Source of the DNA: Pedobacter panaciterrae
Lineage (GTDB): Bacteria > Bacteroidota > Bacteroidia > Sphingobacteriales > Sphingobacteriaceae
Length of the DNA stretch: 64,000 nt
Direction of reading: 5' to 3'
NCBI RefSeq assembly: GCF_013204795.1
Contig: NZ_JABMKW010000008.1
Location: 992,001 to 1,056,000, forward strand
The position numbers were made by a program, and so were the translations under genes. Every line of letters begins with the position of its first letter. Within the stretch, counting starts at the first letter, position 1. The notes beneath the pieces were generated by a model. The model was not told the DNA's origin. It made no database searches and saw only the letters and a program-made list of their open reading frames with translations. Below, one piece after another: positions 37,125-45,885 of this stretch.

Positions 37125-37409
37125 ATGGACCCGTTTAATATTATCATCACCAGCCATGGGGAAAAGGTTGATTTAAACATACACCCCCAGGAAGCAGGCA
37201 GTTATAAGGTGGTTTGTCATGGCGGACTTGTAGGGGAAATATTTATGAGCAAATCAGGGAGCTGGGAGGCTGTTTCGGCTGACGATCTGGATTCCGGTGG
37301 TTACCCCATTTATGAGTACGATGAAACATCCGGGCATGCTGATCTGCTGCTTGATGAACTTGTAGTACAAGATATTGGCAAGCAGATCAGCGATATTGAG
37401 GGGCTTTAG
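37125..37409 (+). CDS. Small acidic protein of unknown function
   Basis: A 94-residue protein with no signal peptide or membrane segment and many Asp/Glu residues. ATTAGGAGAG lies shortly before the ATG, an unusually good ribosome site for this genome. Sequences such as PQEAGSYKVVCHGG and YPIYEYDETSG suggest a compact beta fold. I do not recognise a family. It ends 6 bp before the convergent glycosidase gene. Confidence 0.65.
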   Translation: MDPFNIIITSHGEKVDLNIHPQEAGSYKVVCHGGLVGEIFMSKSGSWEAVSADDLDSGGYPIYEYDETSGHADLLLDELVVQDIGKQISDIEGL

Positions 37410-37415
37410 AGGTCG

Positions 37416-38720
37416 TTATTTCTGTTCGTTTGCCCAGTCTTTAAACTGAGTAATTGATTTACTAAGAACACCTGCAGAGCCTTTGAATTTGCCAGAACCG
37501 CTTGGTACCCCACCTTTGCCATACCATTCATAGAAACCATGGTTTTTGATAACAAGATCAATCATAGGGCGAACTTCTTCATAAGCTTCTTTTACAAATC
37601 CATTAGCAATCAATTGCTGGATCATTCTTCCTCCAAACCAGGTCCAATCTCCTCCATTTTGATAAATGTATGGTTTTGACATCCCTCCACGGAAAAGGCC
37701 TTCAGGATAAGTAGGGTATATGGTAAGGCCAATACTTGGCATGCCCGAAAGCTTTACGTTTTCAACCATTTGTTTGTTAACGATTGCAATTTCATCTTTT
37801 GATAATAATCCTGCCTCAATAGCAACCGCAGTACCTCCGTGATAGTGAATATTATTCTCGTCAAAGCCTGCGGGGACAGGAGATTTTCCCGGATAAATAT
37901 GAGGAATGAATTTCTTCCTTTTTTCGTCCCACAGGTGTTTTCTCACGTTTGCTTTAACTGATTTCTGTAATTCTTTCCATTGGGTGATCTGGTTTTTATC
38001 AGTGGTCATTTCCTGAAGATAGTTGAGTGCAATAATTAGCATTGCATTATCATATACATCTATTGCTTCATCAGATAGGTTGTTCCAGTCGCAGCCAAAG
38101 TCATCATTAGGCTGTACATCTCCCCAATCAGCCGTCATTGCTCCGTAAAGCAAGCCATAACTTTTGTTGTATCTTTCCTTAAGTAAATACCTGATCATGC
38201 GTTCCATTCTTGTTAATACGGTTACACCGGCAATTTGTTCGCTTAAAATACTTGTATCTCCTGTTTTCTTAACGTATTTTCCTACAAGCTGAATTAATGA
38301 GGTTTCCTGATCTGTTTCAACAGTGTTTTTAAAGCCTACATGCTTAGGGTCGTTATCAGAATAGTAAGGTGTATCATCGTTCCATGTGAAGTCCTTTTTC
38401 AAGACATAACCATCCACCATCTCGTCATTTTTTTGCTGAAGCGCGAAGAAGACTAAAATGGCCCCTTTAACTTCTTCTTTGGAAGTCTCCTCGAGCGCGG
38501 TTACAATAAAGGTATTCATATCGCGTGCCCAGATCTGCGAGTAACCACTTCCTGCATTAAACCCTTCTTTTATGGCAGTTCTGGCCATGCTGTCTACTAT
38601 TTGCATGGAGGTGTCTGCCAGAATAGATTTTGCGAGTTGTTGTTCTTCACTTTGTTTAGTGGATGAGCAGGAGCAAATAAGAAAGGTAAGGGCCAATAGA
38701 TATGCCGAATAAATCTTCAT
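37416..38720 (-). CDS. Six-hairpin glycosidase-like lipoprotein
   Basis: Starting at ATG 38720 the product is 434 residues with a lipobox LICSCS; the longer frame from 38786 would put 22 residues ahead of the signal sequence. Helical-toroid motifs include GYSQIWARDMNTF, TWNDDTPYYSDND, YGAMTADWGDV, DVYDNAML and GGDWTWFGGRMI, with several acidic residues suited to catalysis. It resembles six-hairpin (GH15/GH37/GH63-type) glycosidases. The substrate is unknown. It is convergent to the third polysaccharide locus and divergent from the fatty-acid hydroxylase gene. Confidence 0.75.
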   Translation of the reverse strand: MKIYSAYLLALTFLICSCSSTKQSEEQQLAKSILADTSMQIVDSMARTAIKEGFNAGSGYSQIWARDMNTFIVTALEETSKEEVKGAILVFFALQQKNDEMVDGYVLKKDFTWNDDTPYYSDNDPKHVGFKNTVETDQETSLIQLVGKYVKKTGDTSILSEQIAGVTVLTRMERMIRYLLKERYNKSYGLLYGAMTADWGDVQPNDDFGCDWNNLSDEAIDVYDNAMLIIALNYLQEMTTDKNQITQWKELQKSVKANVRKHLWDEKRKKFIPHIYPGKSPVPAGFDENNIHYHGGTAVAIEAGLLSKDEIAIVNKQMVENVKLSGMPSIGLTIYPTYPEGLFRGGMSKPYIYQNGGDWTWFGGRMIQQLIANGFVKEAYEEVRPMIDLVIKNHGFYEWYGKGGVPSGSGKFKGSAGVLSKSITQFKDWANEQK

Positions 38721-38738
38721 GAGTTTGTGGTTTTTAAT

Positions 38739-38750
38739 GTATGTACATAC
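38739..38750. promoter_or_regulatory. 12-bp palindrome between divergent genes
   Basis: GTATGTACATAC is a perfect palindrome 19 bases upstream of the glycosidase start, in the 179-bp divergent spacer. It could be an operator, but a 12-bp palindrome in A/T-rich DNA is weak evidence. Confidence 0.3.
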
Positions 38751-38899
38751 GAAGATAATAAAAATGTAATAATTCATTTGATTCATTGAATTATTTGAGT
38801 TTGAATAGTTTTTTTATATTTTTATGTGCGGGATTTAAAAAATATCTGTATATATGTATATACAATATAAATAGCCTTAACCAAATAGCACAAAGTATT

Positions 38900-39961
38900 A
38901 TGATGGATTTTTTTCAAGCAATTTATGATTGGGTTATCGGTTTCTTTGGTATTGGAAATTTTATCAAGATCGTTAACTCTGGGGATTACAGCTCCTTTTT
39001 AACTTACGACGGATTTACCTCTATTATTGGGCCTCTTTTTCCAATAGTTTTGGTAATTGAGATATTAACGGCTTTAATATTAAGGAAATTTAAAGCCATT
39101 GATTATAAAATATCTTTCTTTTCGTACGTTTTTAATGCTTTTGTAGGACGATTTATCTCCATAGCTGCAATTGTATTTTGTATAGGGCTTTTTGAGAAGT
39201 ATGCTATCTTTAAAACTAGTTTTACCTGGTATTGGTTTATTTATGGCTATATAGTATGGGAATTCGGGCATTTCATTTATCATTATCTTGGTCATAAAGT
39301 TCGCTTGTTCTGGTGCCTGCATTCTACTCATCATGCACCACAGGCTATGAATCTGTCTGTATCTTATGCACACTTTTTTCTGGAGGGGCCTTATGCGGAT
39401 GTGATTAGAACTACGGTATGCATTTTATTAGGCGTAAATCCGCCGATGTTGTTTGTAATTATGTTTATTGATGGGTTTTACGGTGGTTTTATACATATAG
39501 GTGAACAACTGATGAAGGATGGTAAATTGGGCTTTTTGTATAAATACATTCTGACACCTTCGCACCATAGGGTACATCATGCTAAAAATCCATTGTATAT
39601 GGATACAAATTTTTGTAACCTGCTGAATATCTGGGATCGAGTTTTTGGCACTTATCAGCCTGAGGAGAAGAATCTTCCAATCGAATACGGTATTACCAGA
39701 GAAATGAAACCTAATAGTTTTCTGGATAGTTATTTTGGGGAGTTCGCCTGTTTGATAAGGGATGTTTACAAAGCCCCAGGACTTAAAAATAAATTCCTGT
39801 ATATTTTTATGCCACCAGGATGGAGCCATACAGGTGATCATAAGACGGCAAGTAAAGCCAGAAATGAGTTTAAGGAAATTCAACGCCAACCGATACAAAA
39901 TGAGTTAGCGTCTGACTTTAGTGCGGATCCAAAGCAAATAGTGATTCAGGAATCTATTTAA
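38900..39961 (+). CDS. Fatty-acid hydroxylase / sterol-desaturase family membrane protein
   Basis: ATG 38900 (MMDFFQAIYDW) is preferred over 38786, which would add a low-complexity leader overlapping the divergent promoter region. The 353-residue protein has about four membrane helices and the diiron histidine motifs of the superfamily: HFIYHYLGH, HSTHH, and HRVHH. These proteins hydroxylate or desaturate lipids in the inner membrane. Its exact lipid is unknown. It converges with the ANT(6)-like gene, overlapping by 8 bp. Confidence 0.9.
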   Translation: MMDFFQAIYDWVIGFFGIGNFIKIVNSGDYSSFLTYDGFTSIIGPLFPIVLVIEILTALILRKFKAIDYKISFFSYVFNAFVGRFISIAAIVFCIGLFEKYAIFKTSFTWYWFIYGYIVWEFGHFIYHYLGHKVRLFWCLHSTHHAPQAMNLSVSYAHFFLEGPYADVIRTTVCILLGVNPPMLFVIMFIDGFYGGFIHIGEQLMKDGKLGFLYKYILTPSHHRVHHAKNPLYMDTNFCNLLNIWDRVFGTYQPEEKNLPIEYGITREMKPNSFLDSYFGEFACLIRDVYKAPGLKNKFLYIFMPPGWSHTGDHKTASKARNEFKEIQRQPIQNELASDFSADPKQIVIQESI

Positions 39962-40829
39962 GTTCTGTGTGGTTTTTTATTGCATTAAGGTAATTTCTGA
40001 TATCTTTTTCCAGCAAAACAGGATACTGATAAGTTAGTTTTTCTGCCAGTTCTGTGCCCAACTCATGGGCAATGTCTGCATAGGCAAATAAAGCCCGCCA
40101 GTTGTCCTGGATTTCGGCAGAGGCAAAAGTTGCTTCAATTTTTTTCCATAATTCAGATGACAAGTATTTCTTAAAAAAGCGGCCGTGTTTATTGGTGGTA
40201 ATTTTCCAGTCATGCGAAAGAGAGATGTACCATTCAATCATTGGTACAAGATAATCATTCCTCATCATGTTTTCCGTCATGAACTTAGCATAGAAAAGCT
40301 CATCCCGGGCAAGGCACTTGGCCACGTATGTCATGTCCCACCAGAAGTCGTTCATCACTTGTGCGAATTTTTCAGCTCCTGGTTTTTTTATGATAACAGA
40401 CTGATATGTTGGCGGCTTTAAGTTTTTACAGAGCTGATCTTTATCTATTAAAACTTTATAGCCTACATCCCAATCTTCCGGCAATTCAGATTTAGCGGCT
40501 TCTTTTTGAAATTCCAGTATGCTATAGAGTTTGAAATCAACCTTTACATAATCTTCATAAAGCACCATTCTCATGGCATGCTTCCCCTCAAAGGCTTCTT
40601 CACTTTCAGCTACTTTGGCAATAACTCTTCCGAACTCACTGAGCCAGCTGTCATCTTTAAGGACTGCAGTTAAATCTTCAAAAACCAGTTCAATATCAAG
40701 GTCGCTGAATTTATCTACGGGTGCAATGGCGCTGGCCAATGAACTGGTGAGCAGTACAGCCCTAATCTCATGGTTTGAATTAGCCCAGTTTATGATGTGT
40801 TTTAGCTTTTCGTTTCTGGCTTTAACCAT
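39954..40829 (-). CDS. ANT(6)/AadE-like nucleotidyltransferase
   Basis: ATG 40829 gives a 291-residue protein of normal family length; the open frame runs further upstream only by overlapping the metallophosphoesterase gene. TSSLASAIAPVDKFSDLDIELVF (about 22-44) is the nucleotidyltransferase site with the SDLD acidic pair, and DVKF-type VDFKL supplies a third acid. WWDMTYVAKCLARDEL and DWKITTNKHGRFFKKYL are typical of aminoglycoside 6-adenylyltransferases. Resistance to streptomycin is possible but chromosomal homologues often have no proven resistance role. It is 31 bp downstream of the metallophosphoesterase gene. Confidence 0.85.
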   Translation of the reverse strand: MVKARNEKLKHIINWANSNHEIRAVLLTSSLASAIAPVDKFSDLDIELVFEDLTAVLKDDSWLSEFGRVIAKVAESEEAFEGKHAMRMVLYEDYVKVDFKLYSILEFQKEAAKSELPEDWDVGYKVLIDKDQLCKNLKPPTYQSVIIKKPGAEKFAQVMNDFWWDMTYVAKCLARDELFYAKFMTENMMRNDYLVPMIEWYISLSHDWKITTNKHGRFFKKYLSSELWKKIEATFASAEIQDNWRALFAYADIAHELGTELAEKLTYQYPVLLEKDIRNYLNAIKNHTELK

Positions 40830-40860
40830 AGTGATTGGGTAGTTGTTTTGGAAATTGAGT

Positions 40861-41688
40861 TCATAGCAGGTTAAAAATAGCAATTTCAGCCCTTGCTCCA
40901 AATCTTGCAGGTAAAATACTCGTTCCAATACCTTTGGAAACATACATTTTAGGAACATTATGATTATACCATCCTTTAACATATTTTCCGCTTCCCGGTG
41001 GCAAAAATGGAGCATAGCCAAATAAATTTATCTGGCCTCCATGTGTATGTCCCGAAAGGATAAAATCAATATTCGTGTCCTTATCCGTTTGACTTGAAAT
41101 ATAGTCGCTGTACCGAGGGCAATGATTCAGAACAATATGGTAGTCGCTTTTTTTATAGCCTTTTATTGCAGTGCCATAATCAGCCTTGCCTCCAATAAAA
41201 TCATCTACACCTGTTATTGAAATGGACTTATTCTTGAACGAATACTGTTTTGTTTCATTAATTAGCAGAGTGCAATTATTGCCTGCATAAATTTTATTTA
41301 ACTCATCTAAATCGATATTACCCCAATATTCCCAATTACCTAAAATGGCCACCTTTTTTATTTGCTTATCAATTAGTTTTAAAAACTCATTGAGTAGAGG
41401 AGTGTTTTCCGATTTACCTATCGCATCACCGGTAATTAAGATTAGTTGAGGTTGTAATTTGTTAAGCTTATTTGCCAGATGCTTTAACTGATAATTTACA
41501 GATTGAAGATGCAAATCAGAGATTTGAACAACTTTGATATGGGTTGTTTCTTTAGTTGCCTTGCCAATGTAAAATTCATTAGTTTCGATAAAAAACTTCT
41601 CAATCCAAAACATATCTGCCAGGATGGCTCCGAATGTAGCCAGAAGACCTGCCCTTATGAATTTTCGCCTGGTTAGTTTCATTGTCAA
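40861..41688 (-). CDS. YkuE-like metallophosphoesterase with twin-arginine-type leader
   Basis: A 275-residue protein. The N-terminus LTRRKFIRAGLLATFG resembles a Tat signal or membrane anchor. The metal-binding motifs are in order: QISDLHL (about 54-60), ITGDA (about 84-88), LGNWEYWG (about 116-123), LNHCPRY and SGHTHGGQ (about 211-218). The third motif has Trp where most family members have His (GNHE). The protein probably hydrolyses phosphoesters, possibly in the envelope. It is probably in one operon with the ANT(6)-like gene. Confidence 0.9.
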   Translation of the reverse strand: MTMKLTRRKFIRAGLLATFGAILADMFWIEKFFIETNEFYIGKATKETTHIKVVQISDLHLQSVNYQLKHLANKLNKLQPQLILITGDAIGKSENTPLLNEFLKLIDKQIKKVAILGNWEYWGNIDLDELNKIYAGNNCTLLINETKQYSFKNKSISITGVDDFIGGKADYGTAIKGYKKSDYHIVLNHCPRYSDYISSQTDKDTNIDFILSGHTHGGQINLFGYAPFLPPGSGKYVKGWYNHNVPKMYVSKGIGTSILPARFGARAEIAIFNLL

Positions 41689-41733
41689 CTTTAAATATTA
41701 AGGGCCGTATTCCAAAGAAACGATTTTTTTCGA

Positions 41734-41763
41734 TTTTTACACGATGGGATTATACTATCTTTA
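41734..41763 (+). promoter_or_regulatory. Candidate promoter of the GAF kinase gene
   Basis: TTTT (41734-41737), an 18-bp spacer and TATCTTTA (41756-41763) approximate TTTG-N19-TAnnTTTG, 18 bases before ATG 41782. Confidence 0.45.
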
Positions 41764-41781
41764 GCATCAACGTATATATTC

Positions 41782-42978
41782 ATGAAAGTCGCTTCACTAC
41801 CTGAAAATGAATCTGCCAGGCTATCGGCCCTTGCTTCCTACCAACTTATGGATAGTGAACAGGAGCAGGAGTACGATGACCTTGCTATGCTGGCCGCAGA
41901 AATTTGTCAGACACCAGTTGCTTTGATTACCTTAATTGGAGAGCAGCGTCAATGGTTTAAATCCAGATATGGGACTGAATTAACAGAAAATCACCGTGAT
42001 TATACTTTTTGTAGCCATGCAATAATAGATGATCAGGAGATCATGATCGTCAGCGATGCTACTGAAGATTCTCGTTTTTTTGATAACCCGATGGTAACCC
42101 AGCATAAAGTGGTTTTCTACGCAGGTGTTCCTCTGGTAAATCCTGATGGATATGCACTTGGGAGTATCTGTGTTATTGGTAATGAAAAGAAACAGCTCAA
42201 TGACAGCCAGATAAGGGCATTGAAAATTCTGGGGCGACAGGCGCTTCAATTGATCGAGCTACGTAAGAAAGTATACGAATATGAAGAAGTGAATAAAGCG
42301 CTGGAAGAGTCAAATGGTTTGGTTCGGAAATTTGCCGAGCGCGTAGCCCACGATATCAAAAATCCATTGGGTAATATCATGCTTACGGCACAAGCTTTAA
42401 GAAGTAAAGCAGAGAAGGCGGGGCATGATGGCTATTATCGTTTTATTGACATTTCGCTAAATTCAGCAAAGAAACTAGTGGACTACGTTAATGAACTGCT
42501 CAGGGACACAAAAACTTCTACAGGGGTAGGAGAAGAGAAGGAAGTTTTTTCCCTTACCCATTTACTGGAAGAAGTAATCAGTATGCTTACTGTACCAGAA
42601 AATTGCAAACTCCAACTTCCGCTGGACGCGGAAATTTGTTCCTCCAGAATTGCATTGGAGCAGATATTGCTGAACCTATTAAGTAATGCCATAAGATATA
42701 ACGATAAAATTCATCCTGAGATTAAAATAAAGTTTGAACAAACTGCAGAAGGATATACTTTCGTAGTAGGCGACAATGGCATTGGTATGTCGAAAGAGGT
42801 TCTAAGCAGTATTTTTGAGCACGGCTATTGTTCCGGCGTTTTGGATCGCTTCAGTAATATCGGAAATGGTATTGGGCTTGGTACTGTGAAATCGCAGGTA
42901 GAGAGATTACGTGGACGTATTGAGGTAGAATCTACAATGGATGTAGGGTCTACCTTTTTTCTTTACTTGCCTAAGTGA
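41782..42978 (+). CDS. Cytoplasmic GAF-domain sensor histidine kinase
   Basis: A 398-residue kinase without membrane helices. An N-terminal GAF domain (about 25-165, TPVALITLIGEQRQWFKS; FYAGVPLVNPDGYALGSICV) is followed by a HisKA domain with His190 (VAHDIKNPLGN) and an HATPase domain (NLLSNAIRY; VGDNGIGMS; GLGTVKSQVERLRG). It would sense a soluble ligand or redox signal. No response regulator gene is adjacent, so its partner is elsewhere. Confidence 0.93.
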   Translation: MKVASLPENESARLSALASYQLMDSEQEQEYDDLAMLAAEICQTPVALITLIGEQRQWFKSRYGTELTENHRDYTFCSHAIIDDQEIMIVSDATEDSRFFDNPMVTQHKVVFYAGVPLVNPDGYALGSICVIGNEKKQLNDSQIRALKILGRQALQLIELRKKVYEYEEVNKALEESNGLVRKFAERVAHDIKNPLGNIMLTAQALRSKAEKAGHDGYYRFIDISLNSAKKLVDYVNELLRDTKTSTGVGEEKEVFSLTHLLEEVISMLTVPENCKLQLPLDAEICSSRIALEQILLNLLSNAIRYNDKIHPEIKIKFEQTAEGYTFVVGDNGIGMSKEVLSSIFEHGYCSGVLDRFSNIGNGIGLGTVKSQVERLRGRIEVESTMDVGSTFFLYLPK

Positions 42979-43020
42979 TCCAATCATTCCTGTCTTAATT
43001 GGCGTTTATGGGTTTATTGT

Positions 43021-43620
43021 TTACTTGAAGCCAATCAAATGAGTTCTCCAAGCGGGCATTATAATGTAACTGCTTATTTATCCCCTGATGGAAATGAGGA
43101 TGTATTGAAATCTCATATCGAAACCGCTGCTGTAGTTGGCCAGCAATATTTTGTGGTTCCGGCGACGCCTACAGATATCAGGACACCTGGCACTATCAAT
43201 GACTATAAACGAATGGCACAAAAGTTTAACGGGGCAGGCGAATTATGTAAAGATCACCAACTTAAACTTGGATATCACAATCATGCATTTGAGTTCAAGG
43301 ATTTGCGTAATGGGCTAACAGGCTATGACGTACTTTTAAAAGAGACTGATCCTGGACTAGTTAGTTTTGAGCTGGACATTTTTTGGCTTATTAATGCAGG
43401 TTATGATCCTTTGGTTTTATTTAAAGAAAATCCGGGCCGTTTTAAAATGTGGCACGTGAAGGATATGGATAAAACAGACAAGTCTGTTTATACTGAAGTA
43501 GGAACGGGCAGAATTGATTATAAGGGTATTCTGGCCGAGGCTAAATTATCGGGACTTGAAAATCTCTTTGTGGAGCAGGATGTTATTAAAATTGATCCTT
43601 AAAAGAGTATTACTCAAAGT
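43021..43620 (+). pseudogene. Sugar phosphate isomerase/epimerase, truncated at both ends
   Basis: The open part from ATG 43039 encodes 187 residues of a xylose-isomerase-like TIM barrel: SPSGHYN, LGYHNHAFEFKDL, FELDIFWLINAGYDP, MWHVKDMDK, TEVGTGRIDYKGI. Intact relatives are about 270-300 residues and carry roughly 80-100 more residues before SPSGHY. In-frame similarity continues upstream of the ATG (LLEANQM) and then ends, so the 5' part has been deleted. At the 3' end the frame stops with TAA after IKIDP, while the codons just beyond (AAG AGT ATT) continue the expected KSI of the family C-terminus. This is a decayed gene. Confidence 0.8.
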
Positions 43621-43647
43621 TTTTTTATGTAAAAACTTTAGTCGGTT

Positions 43648-43673
43648 GATCTGGTTGGTTAAATAACCAGATC
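43648..43673. terminator. Hairpin after the isomerase fragment
   Basis: GATCTGGTT (43648-43656) and AACCAGATC (43665-43673) form a perfect 9-bp stem with an 8-nt loop. No T-tract follows on either strand, so terminator activity is uncertain. Confidence 0.45.
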
Positions 43674-43675
43674 GC

Positions 43676-43743
43676 TCGTCATCTCGAAAGAAGAGCGCCG
43701 TACGTTGACGGTAGTATGATTGTCAACGATAGCATGATTGTCA
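43676..43743. repeat. Half REP-like element and 18-bp-spaced direct repeat
   Basis: CGTCATCTCGAAAG (from about 43678) matches the outer arm of the repeats at 12630 and 27452, but no right arm is present. It is followed by two near-identical 14-mers, TAGTATGATTGTCA (43712) and TAGCATGATTGTCA (43730). Confidence 0.55.
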
Positions 43744-43762
43744 TTACCACTTCTTTGTATTT

Positions 43763-44302
43763 TTAATACTTTAGCAATTTCTGTAAAATCAATTGGCCTT
43801 CCTCCCAAAATCCTAGGTTTGAGTCGGAATTAATATGGCCTTTCTCACCGATATTTATGAATTCACTGCCCCACTGTTCTGCAAAATATTTGGCTCTGTT
43901 TAAGCTTAGGTAAGGATCATTAAGACTTGCCACTACTATTGATGGAAAAGCGAGCTTTATTATTGGTATTGGTGCAAACCCTCTTACAACATCGGGGGTG
44001 TGTTCAGGAGAATCAACGTCTGCAGGAGCTACAAGCAATGCTCCTTTGATTTTAGATTTATCATATTTAACCGCCCAATGAAGCACTAGTGAAACCGCAA
44101 GACTATGGGCAACTAAAATAACCGGCGAGTCCAATTTTTCTATGGCCTCATTTAGTTTTTCTAACCATTTTTCCAATTCAGGTTCATCCCAATTTTCCTG
44201 CTCGATCCTTACGACGTTGTCAAAGCTCCTCGACCAAAAGCTTTGCCAATGGTCATCTCCAGAACCGCCTAGTCCAGGTATAATCACAATTTTTGCTTCC
44301 AT
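43763..44302 (-). CDS. RBBP9/YdeN-family serine hydrolase
   Basis: A 179-residue cytoplasmic protein of normal family length. IIPGLGGSGDDHWQSFW near the start is a family hallmark. Ser67 lies in the nucleophile elbow VAHSLAVSL, SLNDPYLSL supplies the Asp and EKGHINSDS the His. Family members are small hydrolases or esterases with poorly known substrates. Confidence 0.92.
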   Translation of the reverse strand: MEAKIVIIPGLGGSGDDHWQSFWSRSFDNVVRIEQENWDEPELEKWLEKLNEAIEKLDSPVILVAHSLAVSLVLHWAVKYDKSKIKGALLVAPADVDSPEHTPDVVRGFAPIPIIKLAFPSIVVASLNDPYLSLNRAKYFAEQWGSEFINIGEKGHINSDSNLGFWEEGQLILQKLLKY

Positions 44303-44459
44303 TTTTCTAAATGCAGTTGTTTATTCTTTTATTCTAATAGGGCTTAGGTATAGATTTTAGCTCCTAATATTGCGCACAATTTAGTAAACTGTAATGAACT
44401 TATTGAGCCATTTTAAAAATGATATTTGCTAAATTACAAGGGTATTTTAATTGTAAGAC

Positions 44460-45068
44460 ATGTTACAAAACAGAGTTGATCCATATGGCAACCTTATCAA
44501 ATCTCCTGCGAGGGGTACATTTATGGGGAATAGGGGATTGCTGCACAATGAAAAGCAGGAGATTCGACGCCTTTTTAAGCTCACTGCCTGGATAACCTGC
44601 GTGTTGGAATTTAAAGATAGGAAGCGGCCGGTAATGGCTCCGGGACAATATACTGAGTTGTTTTTTCTTGATGAACCCACCTCATTTGCTGCTGGTCACC
44701 GACCGTGTTTTGAGTGTCGCAGAGCTGAGGCGACTGCTTTCAAAACGTTTTGGTTAAAAGGAAATCCTGAATATGGATTTAACGCTAAAACACCAATAAA
44801 AGCGATAGATGATATTCTTCAACAGGAAAGGATTGATCAAAATAACAAAAAGGTTACCTTTCTGGAATACCCGGATGCACTACCAGACGGCACATTTATT
44901 ATCTTTAAAAATGAACCTTATTTAATAAGGAATGGAATGATGTATCTCTGGTCGGTAGAAGGGTATGGGATAGCAAAGTTGTTGCCGAAAGAAAAATTAT
45001 CTGTTTTAACTCCAAAATCTGTTGTAAAGACATTTAGAACTGGGTACCTTCCTTCATTTATAGAATAG
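44460..45068 (+). CDS. Conserved protein of unknown function with HRPCFECR motif
   Basis: A 202-residue soluble protein. It starts MLQNRVDPYGNL and carries GTFMGNRGLLH, AWITCVLEFK, FLDEPTSFAAGHRPCFECRRAEA (Cys-x-x-Cys, about 83-86 region) and a C-terminal VLTPKSVVKTFRTGY. I recall proteins with this same pattern in unrelated bacteria such as Rhizobiales, so it is a real conserved family. The Cys pair and His could bind a metal, but no function is known to me. It is 8 bp upstream of the GDPD gene. Confidence 0.8.
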   Translation: MLQNRVDPYGNLIKSPARGTFMGNRGLLHNEKQEIRRLFKLTAWITCVLEFKDRKRPVMAPGQYTELFFLDEPTSFAAGHRPCFECRRAEATAFKTFWLKGNPEYGFNAKTPIKAIDDILQQERIDQNNKKVTFLEYPDALPDGTFIIFKNEPYLIRNGMMYLWSVEGYGIAKLLPKEKLSVLTPKSVVKTFRTGYLPSFIE

Positions 45069-45076
45069 AAAAGAAT

Positions 45077-45877
45077 ATGAAGTTTGCCATAGGAATCTGT
45101 TTATTACTTTCTTTGATCCAATCTGTGGGTGTATGCCAGAATTCGAAACAGCATTCATTCGCTGCCAACTATAAACTGATAGCCCATCGCGGTGGTGTGG
45201 TGGATAGCCTTTCTGCGGAGAATAGTCTTTTAGCATTAGAAAAGGCAGTAAATAGAGGTTACTGGATGGTAGAAGTGGATTTAAGGTTAACCAGAGATGG
45301 AGTATTAATTACAAATCACGATAAGAATTTGAAACGATCTTTTGGTCTGGATGCGGATGTTTCGTCCATGACCTGGGAGCAGATCAGTAAGCTTAGAGAT
45401 AAAAGAGGCAATAAAATATTAAAATTTGAGGAGGTACTCAATTACTGCGAAGGTAAACTGCAGGTTATGATTGATAATAAAATAGATGGAAACGATACCT
45501 TACTATTTGCAAAAGTGATAGACATGCTGAAAAGACACCATCTATACGAGAATGCGCTAATGATTGGTACAGATGAGTCTACTGATTTTTTTACTGGAAA
45601 GATAAAGCTCAGCTGTACCAGAAAGCAGCTTGAAGAAAATATGCTTAAAACCAATTACCTTTCATCTAACTATTTTCTTTTCTCTGATAGTATTTCAGAA
45701 TCAGATGTTGAATGGGCTGGTAAGTATAATATTTTAGCCGTAGGTGTAATTAACTCCTGGGCGCTAAAATCGTCTGATGTTATGGGCAAGGCCAAAGAAC
45801 AGGCTGATAAATTAAAGTCAACTGGGCTGCTCTATTTTCAAATTGATTCCGTATTCGATCATTTATTTAGCTATTAA
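45077..45877 (+). CDS. Secreted glycerophosphodiester phosphodiesterase family protein
   Basis: A 266-residue protein with a signal peptide (near SVGVCQ). It shows the GDPD pattern: AHRGGVVDSLSAENSLLA (about 36-53), VEVDLRLTRDGVLITNHD (Glu/Asp metal ligands and second His) in a TIM barrel. Such enzymes cleave glycerophosphodiesters outside the cytoplasm. The secreted ADP-ribosylglycohydrolase-like gene starts 8 bp downstream, so they are probably in one transcript. Confidence 0.9.
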   Translation: MKFAIGICLLLSLIQSVGVCQNSKQHSFAANYKLIAHRGGVVDSLSAENSLLALEKAVNRGYWMVEVDLRLTRDGVLITNHDKNLKRSFGLDADVSSMTWEQISKLRDKRGNKILKFEEVLNYCEGKLQVMIDNKIDGNDTLLFAKVIDMLKRHHLYENALMIGTDESTDFFTGKIKLSCTRKQLEENMLKTNYLSSNYFLFSDSISESDVEWAGKYNILAVGVINSWALKSSDVMGKAKEQADKLKSTGLLYFQIDSVFDHLFSY

Positions 45878-45885
45878 AAAATAAG

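Noticed and set aside
38739..38750. 12-bp palindrome as a firm operator
   Set aside because: Too short in A/T-rich DNA and no paired site; kept only as a weak regulatory feature.
39428..39898. Minus-strand frame of 156 codons within the fatty-acid hydroxylase gene
   Set aside because: The opposite strand carries the conserved histidine motifs, so this frame is a shadow.
39954..40829. Acquired antibiotic-resistance island
   Set aside because: The ANT(6)-like gene has neighbours and composition like the rest of the chromosome, with no mobile element nearby.
43712..43743. Two similar 14-mers as a possible CRISPR-like array
   Set aside because: Only two units separated by 4 bases, with no further repeats or cas genes in the window.
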